A stretch of 64,000 nt of DNA from Streptomyces sp. NRRL F-5123 (GCF_000721495.1 NZ_JOHY01000012.1:1-64000), one strand, 5' to 3'. Positions 1 to 8,902 are shown, numbered from the stretch's first letter. Made by a program: numbers and translations. The notes: a model not told the origin generated them from the letters alone.

Positions 1-43
1 CCGCACCGGCCAACTCAGGCACGGACTCGTGCTCGATCGTCAT
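1..43 (-). CDS. Start of an unidentified protein, cut by the window edge
   Basis: An ATG on the minus strand at 43 opens a frame that begins MTIEHESVPELAGA and runs off the window. A purine-rich stretch (agtgagtgag) precedes it. It lies 5 nt downstream of the transposase stop codon, so it could be the next gene on that strand or simply chance. Only 14 codons are visible and no family can be assigned. Confidence 0.25.
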   Translation of the reverse strand, partial: MTIEHESVPELAGA

Positions 44-48
44 CTCAC

Positions 49-1497
49 TCACTTGGCGTCTCCATGATCAACAGATCCGCCGTTTATTAGACACTCCCAG
101 TCGAGGTCCTGCTGGAAGGTGTCGATCCTCCGGGGGCTTGGGGTGCGTGAGTGCGTGGCGAGTTGTTGAAGGTTGATGGCGATGGCGGTGAGGACCTGCT
201 GAAGGTGGGTCTTCGCGTGTGGTGTAGGGGGCCATGGCGGGTGCGGAGCCCCAGGTGCGGGTGGGGTGGCCTCTCCGGCAGGGCAGGTGACGGTACGGGC
301 GTCGAAGTCGATGGTGAAGTCGTCGCGGGCGAAGCCGGTAGCGGCCTTCTTCTGCCAGGCGCCCCTGGCTTCCACCGGACCGACAAGGTCGATGCCGAAT
401 ACGCTGTGCGAGTCCTGGAGTTGTTCAACAGACAGGTAGCCGTCGTTGAGGTGCTCGACGGGCAGGAGGCCGCGTCGGCCGAGCCGGGTGTGGATACCCG
501 GCAGGGCCTGGGTGTCACGGACCGGTCCCGTGGTGGCGATGTTCGTGATCAGATTGACGGACTCGTCGTCGCAGGTCTCGGTCACATGCACGAGGTAGCC
601 CGCCCAGCGGGTGTTGCCCCGGATGACCCGGCGGGCGTCAGCGTAGTAGGGCGAGGCGAGGCGCCGGCCTCCTTTCGGCACCCCGTCCGCAGGGCGCCGG
701 GGACGCATCCGGTTGGCGGAGTCGACGAGGAAGTTCTGCACCAGGATGCGCCGCCGGACGTCCGCACGGGCACCGAGAGGGCCGATCGCGGCAAGGCGTT
801 CGAGGAGGCGGCGAGAGTCCTGACCGGCATCACCCAGCCTGCCCGCGGGACAGCTGGGCTGGGCCGGAAGTCTGACCGGACGACCGTAACGGGACGCCCA
901 GTCCTGGACCACCAGGCCGTCTAGCACCTCGGGAGCGAGTACGGCGGCCTCCTCCGGGGCTGCCCGCACCGTTTCCAGCACCATCTCCAGCCGAGTCAGG
1001 TCACGTGCGGCGGACCACACGTGGGTGGAGTCGGTTCGCTGCCTGCCCCGCTCGATGAACAGCCGGGCGGATCGCAAGCGGGCCAGTGCCAACGACAACA
1101 GCGCGTCGGCACGATCGTCCTCGCCGAGCCGCTCACGGAAATCCGACAGCAATCTGTGGTGGAAGCCCGGATCGTCCAACTCCATGGCCAGGGCGTACTT
1201 GAAGTCGATCCTGCACCGCACCGCCTCGCCAGCCTGACGGACCGACAGATGCAGCAAGAACTGGAGCAACGACGCCGTCGCCAACCGAGCTGGCGAGAAC
1301 CCCGGACTCGGATACCAGGTAGCGAGGTCCTCGTCCTGCCACAGACCGTCCAGGCAGTCCCGCACCCACATCGCCGTCGTCCCCGCCGGATTGCTCGCCC
1401 TCGCCACCCGAGCCGTCAACTCGGGCACCACCACAGCCGTACTAGGACGAACCGACATGCCACCGCCAACGGGAACGAGAAGCTCAACTCGTTCCAT
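49..1497 (-). CDS. IS1182-family transposase, apparently internally deleted
   Basis: The 482-aa frame has the IS1182 N-terminus (MSVRPS near residue 14, then the block of helices around FKYALAMELDDPGFHHRLLS), the central QRTDSTHVWSAARDL stretch carrying the catalytic aspartate, and the C-terminal tail with HAKTHLQQVLTAIAINLQQL. Family members are usually around 530-560 aa. Here the CPAG cysteine motif is followed within about 20 residues by the tail, so the segment that normally holds the CPVR-type cysteines and the last acidic catalytic residue is missing. The frame is open, but the enzyme is probably inactive. A strong in-frame alternative start is Met at 1458. It flanks the DNA-modification island and suggests past insertion activity there. 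Confidence 0.8.
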   Translation of the reverse strand: MERVELLVPVGGGMSVRPSTAVVVPELTARVARASNPAGTTAMWVRDCLDGLWQDEDLATWYPSPGFSPARLATASLLQFLLHLSVRQAGEAVRCRIDFKYALAMELDDPGFHHRLLSDFRERLGEDDRADALLSLALARLRSARLFIERGRQRTDSTHVWSAARDLTRLEMVLETVRAAPEEAAVLAPEVLDGLVVQDWASRYGRPVRLPAQPSCPAGRLGDAGQDSRRLLERLAAIGPLGARADVRRRILVQNFLVDSANRMRPRRPADGVPKGGRRLASPYYADARRVIRGNTRWAGYLVHVTETCDDESVNLITNIATTGPVRDTQALPGIHTRLGRRGLLPVEHLNDGYLSVEQLQDSHSVFGIDLVGPVEARGAWQKKAATGFARDDFTIDFDARTVTCPAGEATPPAPGAPHPPWPPTPHAKTHLQQVLTAIAINLQQLATHSRTPSPRRIDTFQQDLDWECLINGGSVDHGDAK

Positions 1498-1824
1498 CTT
1501 GACGACCTCTGATCTGCTACGTCACGAGAACACCAAGATCCCCGACAGAGGCGCTCACGGCTGAGATCTGACGCTGCATGCAACGTGGCCCGCCGAAGAA
1601 GACCCTGCAACTGCCCGAGCCACCGATGGGCAGACAGAGCGTGCACAAACTTTCGCGGGGACACACGTGGAACAGGCGGCTCGAGCTGCGGATCTGGGCG
1701 GCATCACCGGTGTGCCGTCGGCCGCGCGTGGCCCGAAACCGGACTCGCCCGCAACCGGCGAGCGGTGCGGACGAGTTGTCATCGATCGCCGTGGCGGTTG
1801 ATCGGATCGCGGCGAACGACCAGG
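1498..1824. other. Gene-free spacer between transposase and dpd operon
   Basis: About 330 bp upstream of the transposase start and downstream of the leftward dpd operon. I see no convincing reading frame with a ribosome binding site, and no clear inverted repeat that could be called the IS end. It probably contains the IS terminus and the 3' end of the dpd transcript. Confidence 0.4.
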
Positions 1825-2928
1825 TCAGCCGTTGACGGCACGCACCAGGAGATTAGTCAGAAGACGAACGTCATTGGGGGTGTTCTGCAGGCCGTTCCAG
1901 CGGCGCTGTTCTCCGTCGGCGAAGCGCCACATGCCGGACGTCCAGGCGGTGATAGGCATAAGACCGAGGATGGCGTTGCGTACCTGGGGGCAGTCGACGT
2001 CTTCGGCGGGCATACCCTCAGTGAGGGTGTCCATGACAAAACCCATGGCCTGGATGCCGACGCCATGGGTGAGGCGGGACTGGCGCGGCGGGAGTTTCCA
2101 AGCGTCGCTATAGGTTTCTTTCACGATGGTCCAGTAGGACCGCAGGTGCACGAGCATGCGGTCGACGTCGCCAGTGCCGTCTTCGGGGTTGCGGTACTGA
2201 TAAAGGGCACCCTCGAAGAGACTGTGCTCCAGCATGCGCAGGACGGTGGTGTCTTTGATGTTGCCGTCAGGTGAAGTGGGACTGGCGATGCGGCCGTAGA
2301 AAGGACCCTGACCGTCTGTGTTGAGGCGGGTCATCAGTTGAGCCGGCAGGCGCTTGCGGGCGTAGGCGGGCGGGAGATGGCCGCTGGTTTCGGGAAGTAG
2401 TTCGTGGATGAGGCCCTTGGGTAGTGGCTTAGTCGAGTTGACCAGGATGAATTGGGAGCGCTGGTCTTCGTGGTTGTCGGCGATGAATCCGACTGCAGCG
2501 ACGGGGAACTCGACTAGGTCCGCATCACGGATCGCCGCGCTGCGCTGCTGGCCGTCGACGATGAGGGCGGGCTTGTCTTCATCAGGCAGGGACTCGTCGA
2601 CGGGGATGACCAGTTCCCCAGGGACGGAGTAGTCGACGCCTGAGACACGGCGTGCTGCGGTCTCGAACCTGACAGATTCGTCGAAAGCGAGGACCAGAGC
2701 GTTGGGGAGCATGGCGTTGTCGGACTCGAGGTAGCGGCGAATGCCTCGAATGTGGCTGAGGACTTCGGGCCGCTGGTAACCCTTCAGATTGCTGTTGTCG
2801 TCTCGACGGACGCGAGAGACGGCTGCGAAACTGTGGATTCTCTTCCCGTCGACGGCAAAGCAGTAGATCTTTCTGTCGCCCTGACGTACTTCGATTGCCG
2901 GGAGCCTGAGTTCGTATCGGTCGGCCAT
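1825..2928 (-). CDS. DndB/DGQHR-domain protein, DpdB-like (copy 1)
   Basis: 367 aa from an ATG at 2928 preceded by AGGAGA; a longer TTG start at 2949 is less likely. Residues 124-129 read VDGQQR, the DGQHR-type signature shared with DndB and the ParB-like Dpd proteins. GYQRPE (50-55) and QFILVNSTKPLP (159-170) are the other blocks, and the C-terminus has WNGLQNTPNDVRLLTNLL. All are conserved in the second copy at 4185-5318. In the known Salmonella system DpdB is an ATPase that DpdA needs to put preQ0 into DNA, so I infer the same helper role. It is the last gene of the leftward operon, 39 nt after dpdA. Two copies around one dpdA are unusual. Family assignment is firm; the DpdB role is inferred from context. 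Confidence 0.82.
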   Translation of the reverse strand: MADRYELRLPAIEVRQGDRKIYCFAVDGKRIHSFAAVSRVRRDDNSNLKGYQRPEVLSHIRGIRRYLESDNAMLPNALVLAFDESVRFETAARRVSGVDYSVPGELVIPVDESLPDEDKPALIVDGQQRSAAIRDADLVEFPVAAVGFIADNHEDQRSQFILVNSTKPLPKGLIHELLPETSGHLPPAYARKRLPAQLMTRLNTDGQGPFYGRIASPTSPDGNIKDTTVLRMLEHSLFEGALYQYRNPEDGTGDVDRMLVHLRSYWTIVKETYSDAWKLPPRQSRLTHGVGIQAMGFVMDTLTEGMPAEDVDCPQVRNAILGLMPITAWTSGMWRFADGEQRRWNGLQNTPNDVRLLTNLLVRAVNG

Positions 2929-2967
2929 CGCATCTCCTAGCATGTTCAAAAAATAAGAGTGACGTGG

Positions 2968-4188
2968 TTAATTGAAGGCGAGAGAGCGCATTTTGGCCTC
3001 GAGGACCGTCAGGTTATGGAACCCTCGGCGCTTATTGCGCTCGGTTCCCCGGAATATCGCAATCTCAATACCGTGCGTGCCGCACAGGGCACAGGGGCAG
3101 GCCCGCCAGGGGGCGTCACTCAGTGTGCGTTCGTAGTAGCTGAGGTAACTTTTCTTTTTCGGCCCGAGGACGAGGGACTCGTAAGTCTCAAGGGCGGCGA
3201 GTACATCCTCGAGCGGCGTTCCTTCGTGATCGAATTCCCGTAGGGCGCGCAGGCAGGTTCGTTCGGCGGTGATGGCTTGAGCCTGGGAGACGCTGCCGGA
3301 CAGAATGAGCCGTTTGAGGGCGGGGTTACCGTCGACCTGGGGGACTCTGATGGCCGTGTAGGAGTCGGTGGCGGTGTGATAGTTGTTGCGGTCGTCCATG
3401 AAGGCCTGGCGAAAGACCGAGGTGCTGTCGAAACTGGTCACGCCGTGGCGGGCGAACTGCTCCATGCTGTCGACTCTGTTGATGCCGAGCAGGTGCAACT
3501 GGGTGCCTGGGGCGCGGATGGCGTCGATAGCGCGAAGGCAGGCGAGGATTTCGTGTGATTTGAGGGGAACCATACCTCCCAGGGCGATACGCCGATAGCC
3601 CATCTTCTGCAGTTCCTGGACGCTGTGCGCGTAACTGCGCGGACCCCACCCTTGGGCTGCGCCGACCGGTTCGAAGCGCGCGCCCGACGCGGGGGCGGCG
3701 GTGATGAAATCTTCGGCAAGTTCGAGGGAAATCTGCTGGCGGTTGATCCACGCCTCTTCGGGTTCCGCGTCGGATTCTTCTGGAATGTAACCGAAGATGA
3801 TGTGGTCGATGCTGATGCCCGCGTCGAATCCGCACCGGCCATAGAAGTCGAGGACTTCGTCTACCTCATAGGGGGGGCGTTCCTCATCGATGTAGTTGAA
3901 GGCGCCGCAGTCACCGATGGTAGAGCATGTCTCAGGGAGGCGGAAGAAATTCTTCACACCCAGGCGATAGAAACGCTCGCGCTGGGGGGCGGAATACTTT
4001 CCCGCACCGTTCATGGATCCGTCGACTACCGCTTTGCTGACGAGGATCCCGTCGTAGGGGATCGGTGTCACGACCTGGTGGGCGTAGACGTCATCACGCT
4101 GCCGTACTCGGTAGGGCGAGTACTCGTCGTTGATGAAGTCGTAAGTCGGGCTTACCAGATCCTGACTGTCAGGGAAATAGAATTTCAC
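2968..4188 (-). CDS. dpdA: DpdA-type DNA guanine transglycosylase (7-deazaguanine insertion into DNA)
   Basis: 406 aa with a GTG start overlapping the upstream stop by 4 nt (GTGA). TGT-fold signatures are visible: IGDCGAF with Asp93 (the SDSGGFQ equivalent), a YRRIALGGM loop (198-206), and GVTSFDSTSVFR with Asp254 in the place of the TGT nucleophile (GVDLFDCVLPTR). A zinc site follows: Cys364, Cys366, Cys369 (CPCALC) and His391. In the TGT and DpdA families these residues exchange a guanine base for a 7-deazaguanine. The linked queCED-folE2 operon and DGQHR partners point to DNA rather than tRNA as substrate, with preQ0 as the base. A bona fide tRNA TGT is less likely because the sequence is divergent and lacks the PUA region. 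Both reading and context agree. Confidence 0.87.
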   Translation of the reverse strand: MKFYFPDSQDLVSPTYDFINDEYSPYRVRQRDDVYAHQVVTPIPYDGILVSKAVVDGSMNGAGKYSAPQRERFYRLGVKNFFRLPETCSTIGDCGAFNYIDEERPPYEVDEVLDFYGRCGFDAGISIDHIIFGYIPEESDAEPEEAWINRQQISLELAEDFITAAPASGARFEPVGAAQGWGPRSYAHSVQELQKMGYRRIALGGMVPLKSHEILACLRAIDAIRAPGTQLHLLGINRVDSMEQFARHGVTSFDSTSVFRQAFMDDRNNYHTATDSYTAIRVPQVDGNPALKRLILSGSVSQAQAITAERTCLRALREFDHEGTPLEDVLAALETYESLVLGPKKKSYLSYYERTLSDAPWRACPCALCGTHGIEIAIFRGTERNKRRGFHNLTVLEAKMRSLAFN

Positions 4189-5318
4189 GCGGCTTTCGCC
4201 TTTTCCTGCACATAGATACGGAGGAGATAGTTCGACAGAGTACTGATGTGGCGAGGGTTGTTTTGGAGTTCGTTCCAGGGAATGTTCAGGTCGGGCCAGC
4301 GCCCTTTGGTCCAGTGGCAGTGCGGGGCGATTAGGGCGAGTTCGGCCCGTGCCTGTTCAAGGGCGTGGGGGGAGGCGGGGTCGATGGCCATCATCACGCG
4401 ATCCATCAGGCGTCCCATGGAGCGGATGCCCACGCCGTGCATCAGCCGACTCCGTGTCGCGGGCAGTCCCCATGCTTCAGGGAAGGTGTCGCGCACAGCG
4501 CTCCAGTAGACGACCAGGATCTGACGGATAGTGGTCGTATCCACGGTGCCGCTGGACAGGTTCTTGTAAGGGAAGAAGGCGCCCGATGGGGAATTGAGGG
4601 ATTCCTGGATGGCTGTGGTAAGGCTGTTGTCGGTGACGACAGCGTCCGCTTTTTGCTCGGCGGTGGTGGAGGGGCGGCGCACCAGTCCGCGAAAGGGCGA
4701 GTCCTTGTCCTGGTTGAGGGCTTCAACTAGGACGGACGGGAGTTTTCGGGCGGAGAGTTTGGTCGGCAGGGCCGTGCCGACCTCCGGGAGGAGCTCCGTG
4801 ACGAGGTTGGTGGGCAGAGGGGAGACCGTGTTCACGCGCAAGAACTGGTCTCGTTGGGTTTCCAGGTCCTCGGCGACAAAGCCGGCGATAGTGACTGCCA
4901 GGCGAGTGTTGTGGGTGCGGGCCAGGGCGAGGCTCCGCTGCTGGCCGTCGACGATCCAGGCCGGCCGAGCGGCGTCGGGTGAATCAGGCAAGGGGATTTC
5001 CAGCGTGCCCGAGGTGCACAGGCCATCGCTGCTGCCCGGGCCGGGACTGGACTTGAACCGCACGGTGGAGGGCAGCGCCAGGATCAGACCGTTGGGGAAG
5101 AGGACCTCATCGCTGTCGAGGTACTGCAGGATCTGCCTCACGTGCTGTTTTTTCTCGGGGCGCTGATAGCCGATCAGCTTGCCGGCCTCGTCCCGGGAGA
5201 TCCGTGCGACGTCGGCGACCTGAGCCACCTCCTCGGCCGCCAGCGTGAAGACATACAGCGGGATCGTGGGGTGCTGCTCGATCCGCAGTGCACGGCGCTT
5301 AAGCACAGTTGAAGTCAT
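4185..5318 (-). CDS. DndB/DGQHR-domain protein, DpdB-like (copy 2)
   Basis: 377 aa. The ATG at 5318 shares one base with the upstream stop (TGATG), which fixes the start inside a longer open frame. WIVDGQQRS (121-129), IGYQRPEKK (49-57) and QFLRVNTVSPLP (158-169) match the blocks of the 1825-2928 protein, as does the C-terminal WNELQNNPRHISTLSNYLLR. The two are clearly paralogous but well diverged, so they are unlikely to be a recent duplication. By analogy to DpdB and DndB, this is probably an ATP-dependent or DNA-scanning partner of DpdA. Sitting immediately upstream of dpdA with a 4-nt overlap, it should be made in stoichiometric amounts with it. Confidence 0.82.
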   Translation of the reverse strand: MTSTVLKRRALRIEQHPTIPLYVFTLAAEEVAQVADVARISRDEAGKLIGYQRPEKKQHVRQILQYLDSDEVLFPNGLILALPSTVRFKSSPGPGSSDGLCTSGTLEIPLPDSPDAARPAWIVDGQQRSLALARTHNTRLAVTIAGFVAEDLETQRDQFLRVNTVSPLPTNLVTELLPEVGTALPTKLSARKLPSVLVEALNQDKDSPFRGLVRRPSTTAEQKADAVVTDNSLTTAIQESLNSPSGAFFPYKNLSSGTVDTTTIRQILVVYWSAVRDTFPEAWGLPATRSRLMHGVGIRSMGRLMDRVMMAIDPASPHALEQARAELALIAPHCHWTKGRWPDLNIPWNELQNNPRHISTLSNYLLRIYVQEKAKAA

Positions 5319-6211
5319 CAGCGGCCAATCGTTGCCATGTAAAGGTCCGCGAAGCGTTTTTGTTCGCAGGCCATCCCCTTGTCTCGCAGCAGGCGCAACA
5401 GACGGGTGCGGGAGGAGTCGGGGTGGAGGCGTTTCATCTCCTTGATGAAGGAGATCACCGTCTCGTCCGGCACTGGTGTGCGGGCGTAGCGTTCGCGGTG
5501 TGCCGCCTCGGCGGCCCAGGCGGTCCACCGCGCCTGCGCGGTGGGTGTGATGAGGTGGCCCGGTGTGCAGTGTTCCAACCAGGACGCTGCCGTGCGAACG
5601 TTCAGACTGGTCAAAGTGCCCCCCAGCGCGCGCCGCAGGGCGGCGTTGGCCGGCACTCGCAGTATCCCCTCCACCGCGCAGGCGCCCCCGATCAGCACTG
5701 TCTCGGCGCCGGTGGCGGCAAGGCGGTGCAAGTCGTGTTGCATGGCCTGGGCGTAGGTCTCCGACAACACCACCAGCGCCCGTCCGGCAGCGGCCGCGAT
5801 ATGGGACAGATCGCCGGTACCGTCCAACTGCTGTAGGTGGTCCCACCACTGGGTGGCTTCAGGGCTGGAGGAAGCCACGGAATCTGTGTGTCGTGGCAGG
5901 AAAGTCGCGGCATACGGAGGCGCGAGGCTAGAGACTGGCCGTAGGCCCAGGCCGGCCGAGGCGGCGTAGAGGCGGGGGATGAAGCCCGCGCGGGTTGCGG
6001 CTTCCGTGAGAGCGAGGGCGCGCCGCCACTGATCCCCTTGGTAGAGGTCCTGCAGCGCCGTGGGTCGGGTGCCGGCTGTCTGCAGGCGGCGTGCCCACTC
6101 TGCGGCTCGCTGCGGCAGGTCGCCGGTGGGCAGGGTGCGCGCCTGCAGGGCCGCGGAAGGCTGTGAGGTCTTTCGGTCCGTGCACGTGACCACGATGGGC
6201 AACTCGTTCAC
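5318..6211 (-). CDS. YaaA/DUF6884-like protein, first gene of the dpd operon
   Basis: 297 aa from a GTG at 6211. An ATG at 6289 would overlap the divergent promoter and lacks a ribosome binding site. The N-terminus reads NELPIVVTCTDRK, then ALQDLYQGDQWRRAL and YAASAGLGLRP. This is the order (hydrophobic strand plus Cys..K, Y.G..WRRA, SA..GL) seen in DUF6884 and YaaA-like proteins. Later, RALVVLSETYAQAM and ETVLIGGACAVEG look like Rossmann-type strands. From memory, DpdC of the Salmonella system (preQ0 to ADG in DNA) has been grouped with the YaaA/DUF328 superfamily. This gene could therefore be the local counterpart, but that is inference. It is translationally coupled to the downstream DGQHR gene. 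Confidence 0.6.
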   Translation of the reverse strand: MNELPIVVTCTDRKTSQPSAALQARTLPTGDLPQRAAEWARRLQTAGTRPTALQDLYQGDQWRRALALTEAATRAGFIPRLYAASAGLGLRPVSSLAPPYAATFLPRHTDSVASSSPEATQWWDHLQQLDGTGDLSHIAAAAGRALVVLSETYAQAMQHDLHRLAATGAETVLIGGACAVEGILRVPANAALRRALGGTLTSLNVRTAASWLEHCTPGHLITPTAQARWTAWAAEAAHRERYARTPVPDETVISFIKEMKRLHPDSSRTRLLRLLRDKGMACEQKRFADLYMATIGR

Positions 6212-6245
6212 TGCGACTCGACCCCTGACTTCCGTAACTCGCGCG

Positions 6246-6273
6246 TTGTTGTGGTTACTGTAGCCGGTAGTTA
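6246..6273 (+). promoter_or_regulatory. Candidate promoter for queC operon in the divergent dpd/que spacer
   Basis: TTGTTG (6246-6251), 16-nt spacer, TAGTTA (6268-6273), about 60 nt before the queC ATG. The dpd operon starts in the opposite direction at 6211, so both halves of the modification system are probably controlled from this 120-bp gap. The spacer is AT-richer than its surroundings. Read by eye; the transcription start is not proven. Confidence 0.4.
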
Positions 6274-6334
6274 GGGGGGTAGGCTGCATCTGTCTCGGAT
6301 GAAGAAACTGGACTGCAGATAGGGGAGTGACAGC

Positions 6335-7030
6335 ATGGACCGTCCCGCGATCGTGCTGCTGAGCGGCGGCCTGGACTCGACCACGGTGCTGGCCATAGCC
6401 AAGGACCAGGGATTCACCCCCTACGCCCTTAGCTTCCGCTACGGCCAGCGACACAGCATCGAGTTGGAGGCCGCCCAGCGAGTGGCGCAGGTCCAGGGTG
6501 TGGCTCGGCACGTCATTGCCGACATCGATCTTCGCGTCTTCGGCGGCTCGGCCCTGACATCCGACATCGAGGTGCCCAAGCACGAGGCGCTCGAAGATCT
6601 CCAGGACGGCGGGGTGCCGATCACATACGTGCCGGCCCGAAACACGATCTTCCTGTCCTTCGCGCTGGCGTTCGCCGAGACGGTTGGCGCCAGCGACATC
6701 TTCACCGGGGTCACGGCCGTGGACTACAGCGGCTACCCCGACTGCCGCCCCGAGTACATGGAGGCCTTCGCCACGATGGCCAACCTGGCCACCCGGGCAG
6801 GGGTGGAAGGAACCTCCAAGATGACCCTGCACTCCCCCTTGATCGCGCTGTCCAAAGCCGACATCGTCCGCGAGGGACTGCGCCTGGGGGTGGACTACTC
6901 CCTCACCTCCTCTTGCTACGACCCTGACGAGCAGGGACGAGCCTGCGGCAAGTGCGACACCTGCCTGCTGCGCCTGAAGGGCTTCGCTGAAGCAGGCGTG
7001 AAGGACCCCGTTCGATACCAGAGCGCCTGA
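6335..7030 (+). CDS. queC: 7-cyano-7-deazaguanine (preQ0) synthase QueC
   Basis: 231 aa, the usual QueC length. The PP-loop is LSGGLDST at residues 9-16. [13 protein letters not shown] and [18 protein letters not shown] are family blocks, and the C-terminus carries the four-cysteine zinc site ([18 protein letters not shown]). It converts 7-carboxy-7-deazaguanine to preQ0 using ATP and ammonia. ATG start with GGGGAG 8 nt upstream. It leads the rightward operon queC-queE-queD-folE2 and is followed after 2 nt by queE. Next to dpdA, the product is expected to feed DNA modification. Confidence 0.96.
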   Translation: MDRPAIVLLSGGLDSTTVLAIAKDQGFTPYALSFRYGQRHSIELEAAQRVAQVQGVARHVIADIDLRVFGGSALTSDIEVPKHEALEDLQDGGVPITYVPARNTIFLSFALAFAETVGASDIFTGVTAVDYSGYPDCRPEYMEAFATMANLATRAGVEGTSKMTLHSPLIALSKADIVREGLRLGVDYSLTSSCYDPDEQGRACGKCDTCLLRLKGFAEAGVKDPVRYQSA

Positions 7031-7032
7031 GC

Positions 7033-7668
7033 ATGACCTATCTGATCAAGGAGATTTTTTACACCCTGCAGGGCGAAGGTAGCCATGCAGGACGACCGGC
7101 AGTCTTTTGCCGCTTCTCCCGCTGCAACCTGTGGACGGGCCGCGAAGAGGACCGCTCTCGCGCCATCTGCCAGTTCTGCGACACAGATTTCGTCGGCACC
7201 GACGGCGAAGGCGGAGGCCGCTTTACCACCGCCGACGATCTGGCCGATGCGGTGGAGGCTGCCTGGCCCACCAACGATTCGGCCCACCGGTTCGTGGTGT
7301 GCACCGGCGGAGAGCCCCTGCTGCAGTTGGATGAGGATCTCATCGACGCCCTCCACGGCCGCGGCTTCGAGATCGCGGTGGAGACCAACGGCACCCGACC
7401 GGCCCCGCACGGAATCGACTGGCTGTGCGTCAGCCCGAAGATCGGCTCCACGCTGGTCCTCACCCGCGGCGATGAACTGAAGTTGGTCTATCCTCAAGCC
7501 GGCGGCGAGCCAGCGCAGTTCGAAGATCTCGACTTCCGCCACTTCAGACTGCAACCGCTGGATGACGCCCACCGCGAGAATCACACCCGCGCCGCTGTCG
7601 AATACTGCATGAAGAACCCGCGCTGGACGCTTTCTCTCCAGACGCACAAGTATCTGGGAATTCAGTAA
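7033..7668 (+). CDS. queE: 7-carboxy-7-deazaguanine synthase QueE (radical SAM)
   Basis: 211 aa. The iron-sulfur motif is the CX14CX2C variant (SRCNLW ... ICQFCDTDF), as in the Burkholderia-type QueE, not the simple CX3CX2[10 protein letters not shown] near the N-terminus binds substrate and magnesium. CTGGEPLLQ is the GGE SAM-binding motif, and WLCVSPK is the further family block. It rearranges 6-carboxy-tetrahydropterin to CDG. The start lies 2 nt after queC; its stop overlaps the queD ATG by one base (TAATG). Confidence 0.95.
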   Translation: MTYLIKEIFYTLQGEGSHAGRPAVFCRFSRCNLWTGREEDRSRAICQFCDTDFVGTDGEGGGRFTTADDLADAVEAAWPTNDSAHRFVVCTGGEPLLQLDEDLIDALHGRGFEIAVETNGTRPAPHGIDWLCVSPKIGSTLVLTRGDELKLVYPQAGGEPAQFEDLDFRHFRLQPLDDAHRENHTRAAVEYCMKNPRWTLSLQTHKYLGIQ

Positions 7669-8024
7669 TGGAAATCTTTCGCGAGTTCACCTTCGAAGCA
7701 GCCCACCGCCTGCCCCGGGTGCCCGAGGGGCACAAATGCGCGCGTTTGCATGGCCACTCCTATAAGGTGATCGTGCATGTCGAAGCCCCGGTCGATACAG
7801 AATTCGGCTGGGTGATGGACTTCGGTGACGTAAAACGCGCATTCATGCCCATCGATGAACAACTCGATCACTATTACCTGAATGATATCCAAGGACTGGA
7901 AAATCCCACCAGTGAGAACCTGGCCCGCTGGATCTGGGACCAGATGATCACCGAATTCCCCATTCTGTCCGCGATCACCGTGCGCGAAACCTGCACCTCC
8001 GGCTGCACCTACCGAGGAGAGTAG
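7668..8024 (+). CDS. queD: 6-carboxy-5,6,7,8-tetrahydropterin synthase QueD
   Basis: 118 aa, normal for QueD. The zinc ligands are His in FEAAHRLP and the two His of LHGHSY. The catalytic Cys is in [17 protein letters not shown] supplies the Asp/His relay and VRETCTSG the substrate-binding Glu. It turns dihydroneopterin triphosphate into 6-carboxy-tetrahydropterin, the QueE substrate. Translation is coupled to queE by a one-base overlap, and folE2 starts 5 nt downstream. Confidence 0.95.
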   Translation: MEIFREFTFEAAHRLPRVPEGHKCARLHGHSYKVIVHVEAPVDTEFGWVMDFGDVKRAFMPIDEQLDHYYLNDIQGLENPTSENLARWIWDQMITEFPILSAITVRETCTSGCTYRGE

Positions 8025-8029
8025 GCCGT

Positions 8030-8803
8030 ATGCACGACATTCAAAACGAACCTGACAACCGTGGCATTGCTATCGATGAGGTTGGCATCAGCGGCCTGCG
8101 CTACCCCATTACCTTCGACGACGGCCACATCCGCCAGCAAGGCATCGCCGACATCAGCGTCACCGTTGCCCTTCAAGCCGACCGGCGCGGCACTCACATG
8201 AGCCGCATGATCGCGCTCGTGCACGAGGAAGTCGCGACCCTTACTCCGCAGGAACTGCCCCTCGCCCTCAAGCGGGGCCTCAGCCTGCTGGACGCCCCAG
8301 TTCTGACGCTCACGCTTGTGCTGCCCCTCGCCACCTCGGTGACCGCTCCCGCTAGTCGGCAGGAATCCTGGCAGACCCACGACGTCACCATCAGCGGTCG
8401 CATCACCCCGGATGGCTGCACGGTCACCACATCGGTCACCACCGATGTCACCAGTCTGTGTCCCTGCTCCAAGGCCATCTCTGACTACGGCGCGCACAAC
8501 CAGCGGAGCCAGATCACCCTCCAGGTCAGCGGCAGTGCCGACGCCCCCTACCCACTGCCCGTCCATGAGATCGTCGAGCTGCTTCGCGCCACTGGCTCCG
8601 CCCCCGTTATCCCCCTTATCAAACGGCCCGACGAACGTGTCGTCACCATGCAGGCCTACGACCATCCCGTGTTCGTCGAAGACATCATCCGCGAAATAAG
8701 CCTCGCTTGTCGCAGAAAGGGTCTCCCCCACGCCGTCAAGGCAAAGAACCTGGAGAGCATTCACAGTCACGACGCCATTGCCGCCCTGACCTACACCTCT
8801 TGA
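8030..8803 (+). CDS. folE2: GTP cyclohydrolase IB, FolE2/MptA family
   Basis: 257 aa. The signature SLCPCSKAISDYGAHNQRS (residues about 143-161) includes the metal-binding Cys of the COG1469 family. GTHMSRM near residue 60 and the C-terminal NLESIHSHDA are further conserved blocks. It forms dihydroneopterin triphosphate from GTP, the first step to preQ0. The operon is thus self-sufficient from GTP and need not draw on folate-pathway FolE. Strong ribosome binding site GAGGAGAG 10 nt upstream. It is the last gene of the que operon. Confidence 0.94.
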   Translation: MHDIQNEPDNRGIAIDEVGISGLRYPITFDDGHIRQQGIADISVTVALQADRRGTHMSRMIALVHEEVATLTPQELPLALKRGLSLLDAPVLTLTLVLPLATSVTAPASRQESWQTHDVTISGRITPDGCTVTTSVTTDVTSLCPCSKAISDYGAHNQRSQITLQVSGSADAPYPLPVHEIVELLRATGSAPVIPLIKRPDERVVTMQAYDHPVFVEDIIREISLACRRKGLPHAVKAKNLESIHSHDAIAALTYTS

Positions 8804-8902
8804 ATCAGGGCCTGACCAGCGGCCAGTGCAACTCGGACGTCATCGCTGTTCGCCGAGGATGAGTATGCCGCCGATGGCGACGCAGAAGGCCCCCTTCGTA
8901 TG

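Noticed and set aside
2968..4188. Ordinary tRNA-guanine transglycosylase for queuosine
   Set aside because: Divergent sequence, DGQHR partners, and no queA/queG or queuosine salvage genes; the context matches DpdA.
6335..8803. que genes as part of a toyocamycin/sangivamycin-type nucleoside antibiotic cluster
   Set aside because: No phosphoribosyltransferase, nitrile hydratase or glycosidase genes are nearby, while a DpdA and two DGQHR genes are divergent to the operon. DNA modification explains the locus better.
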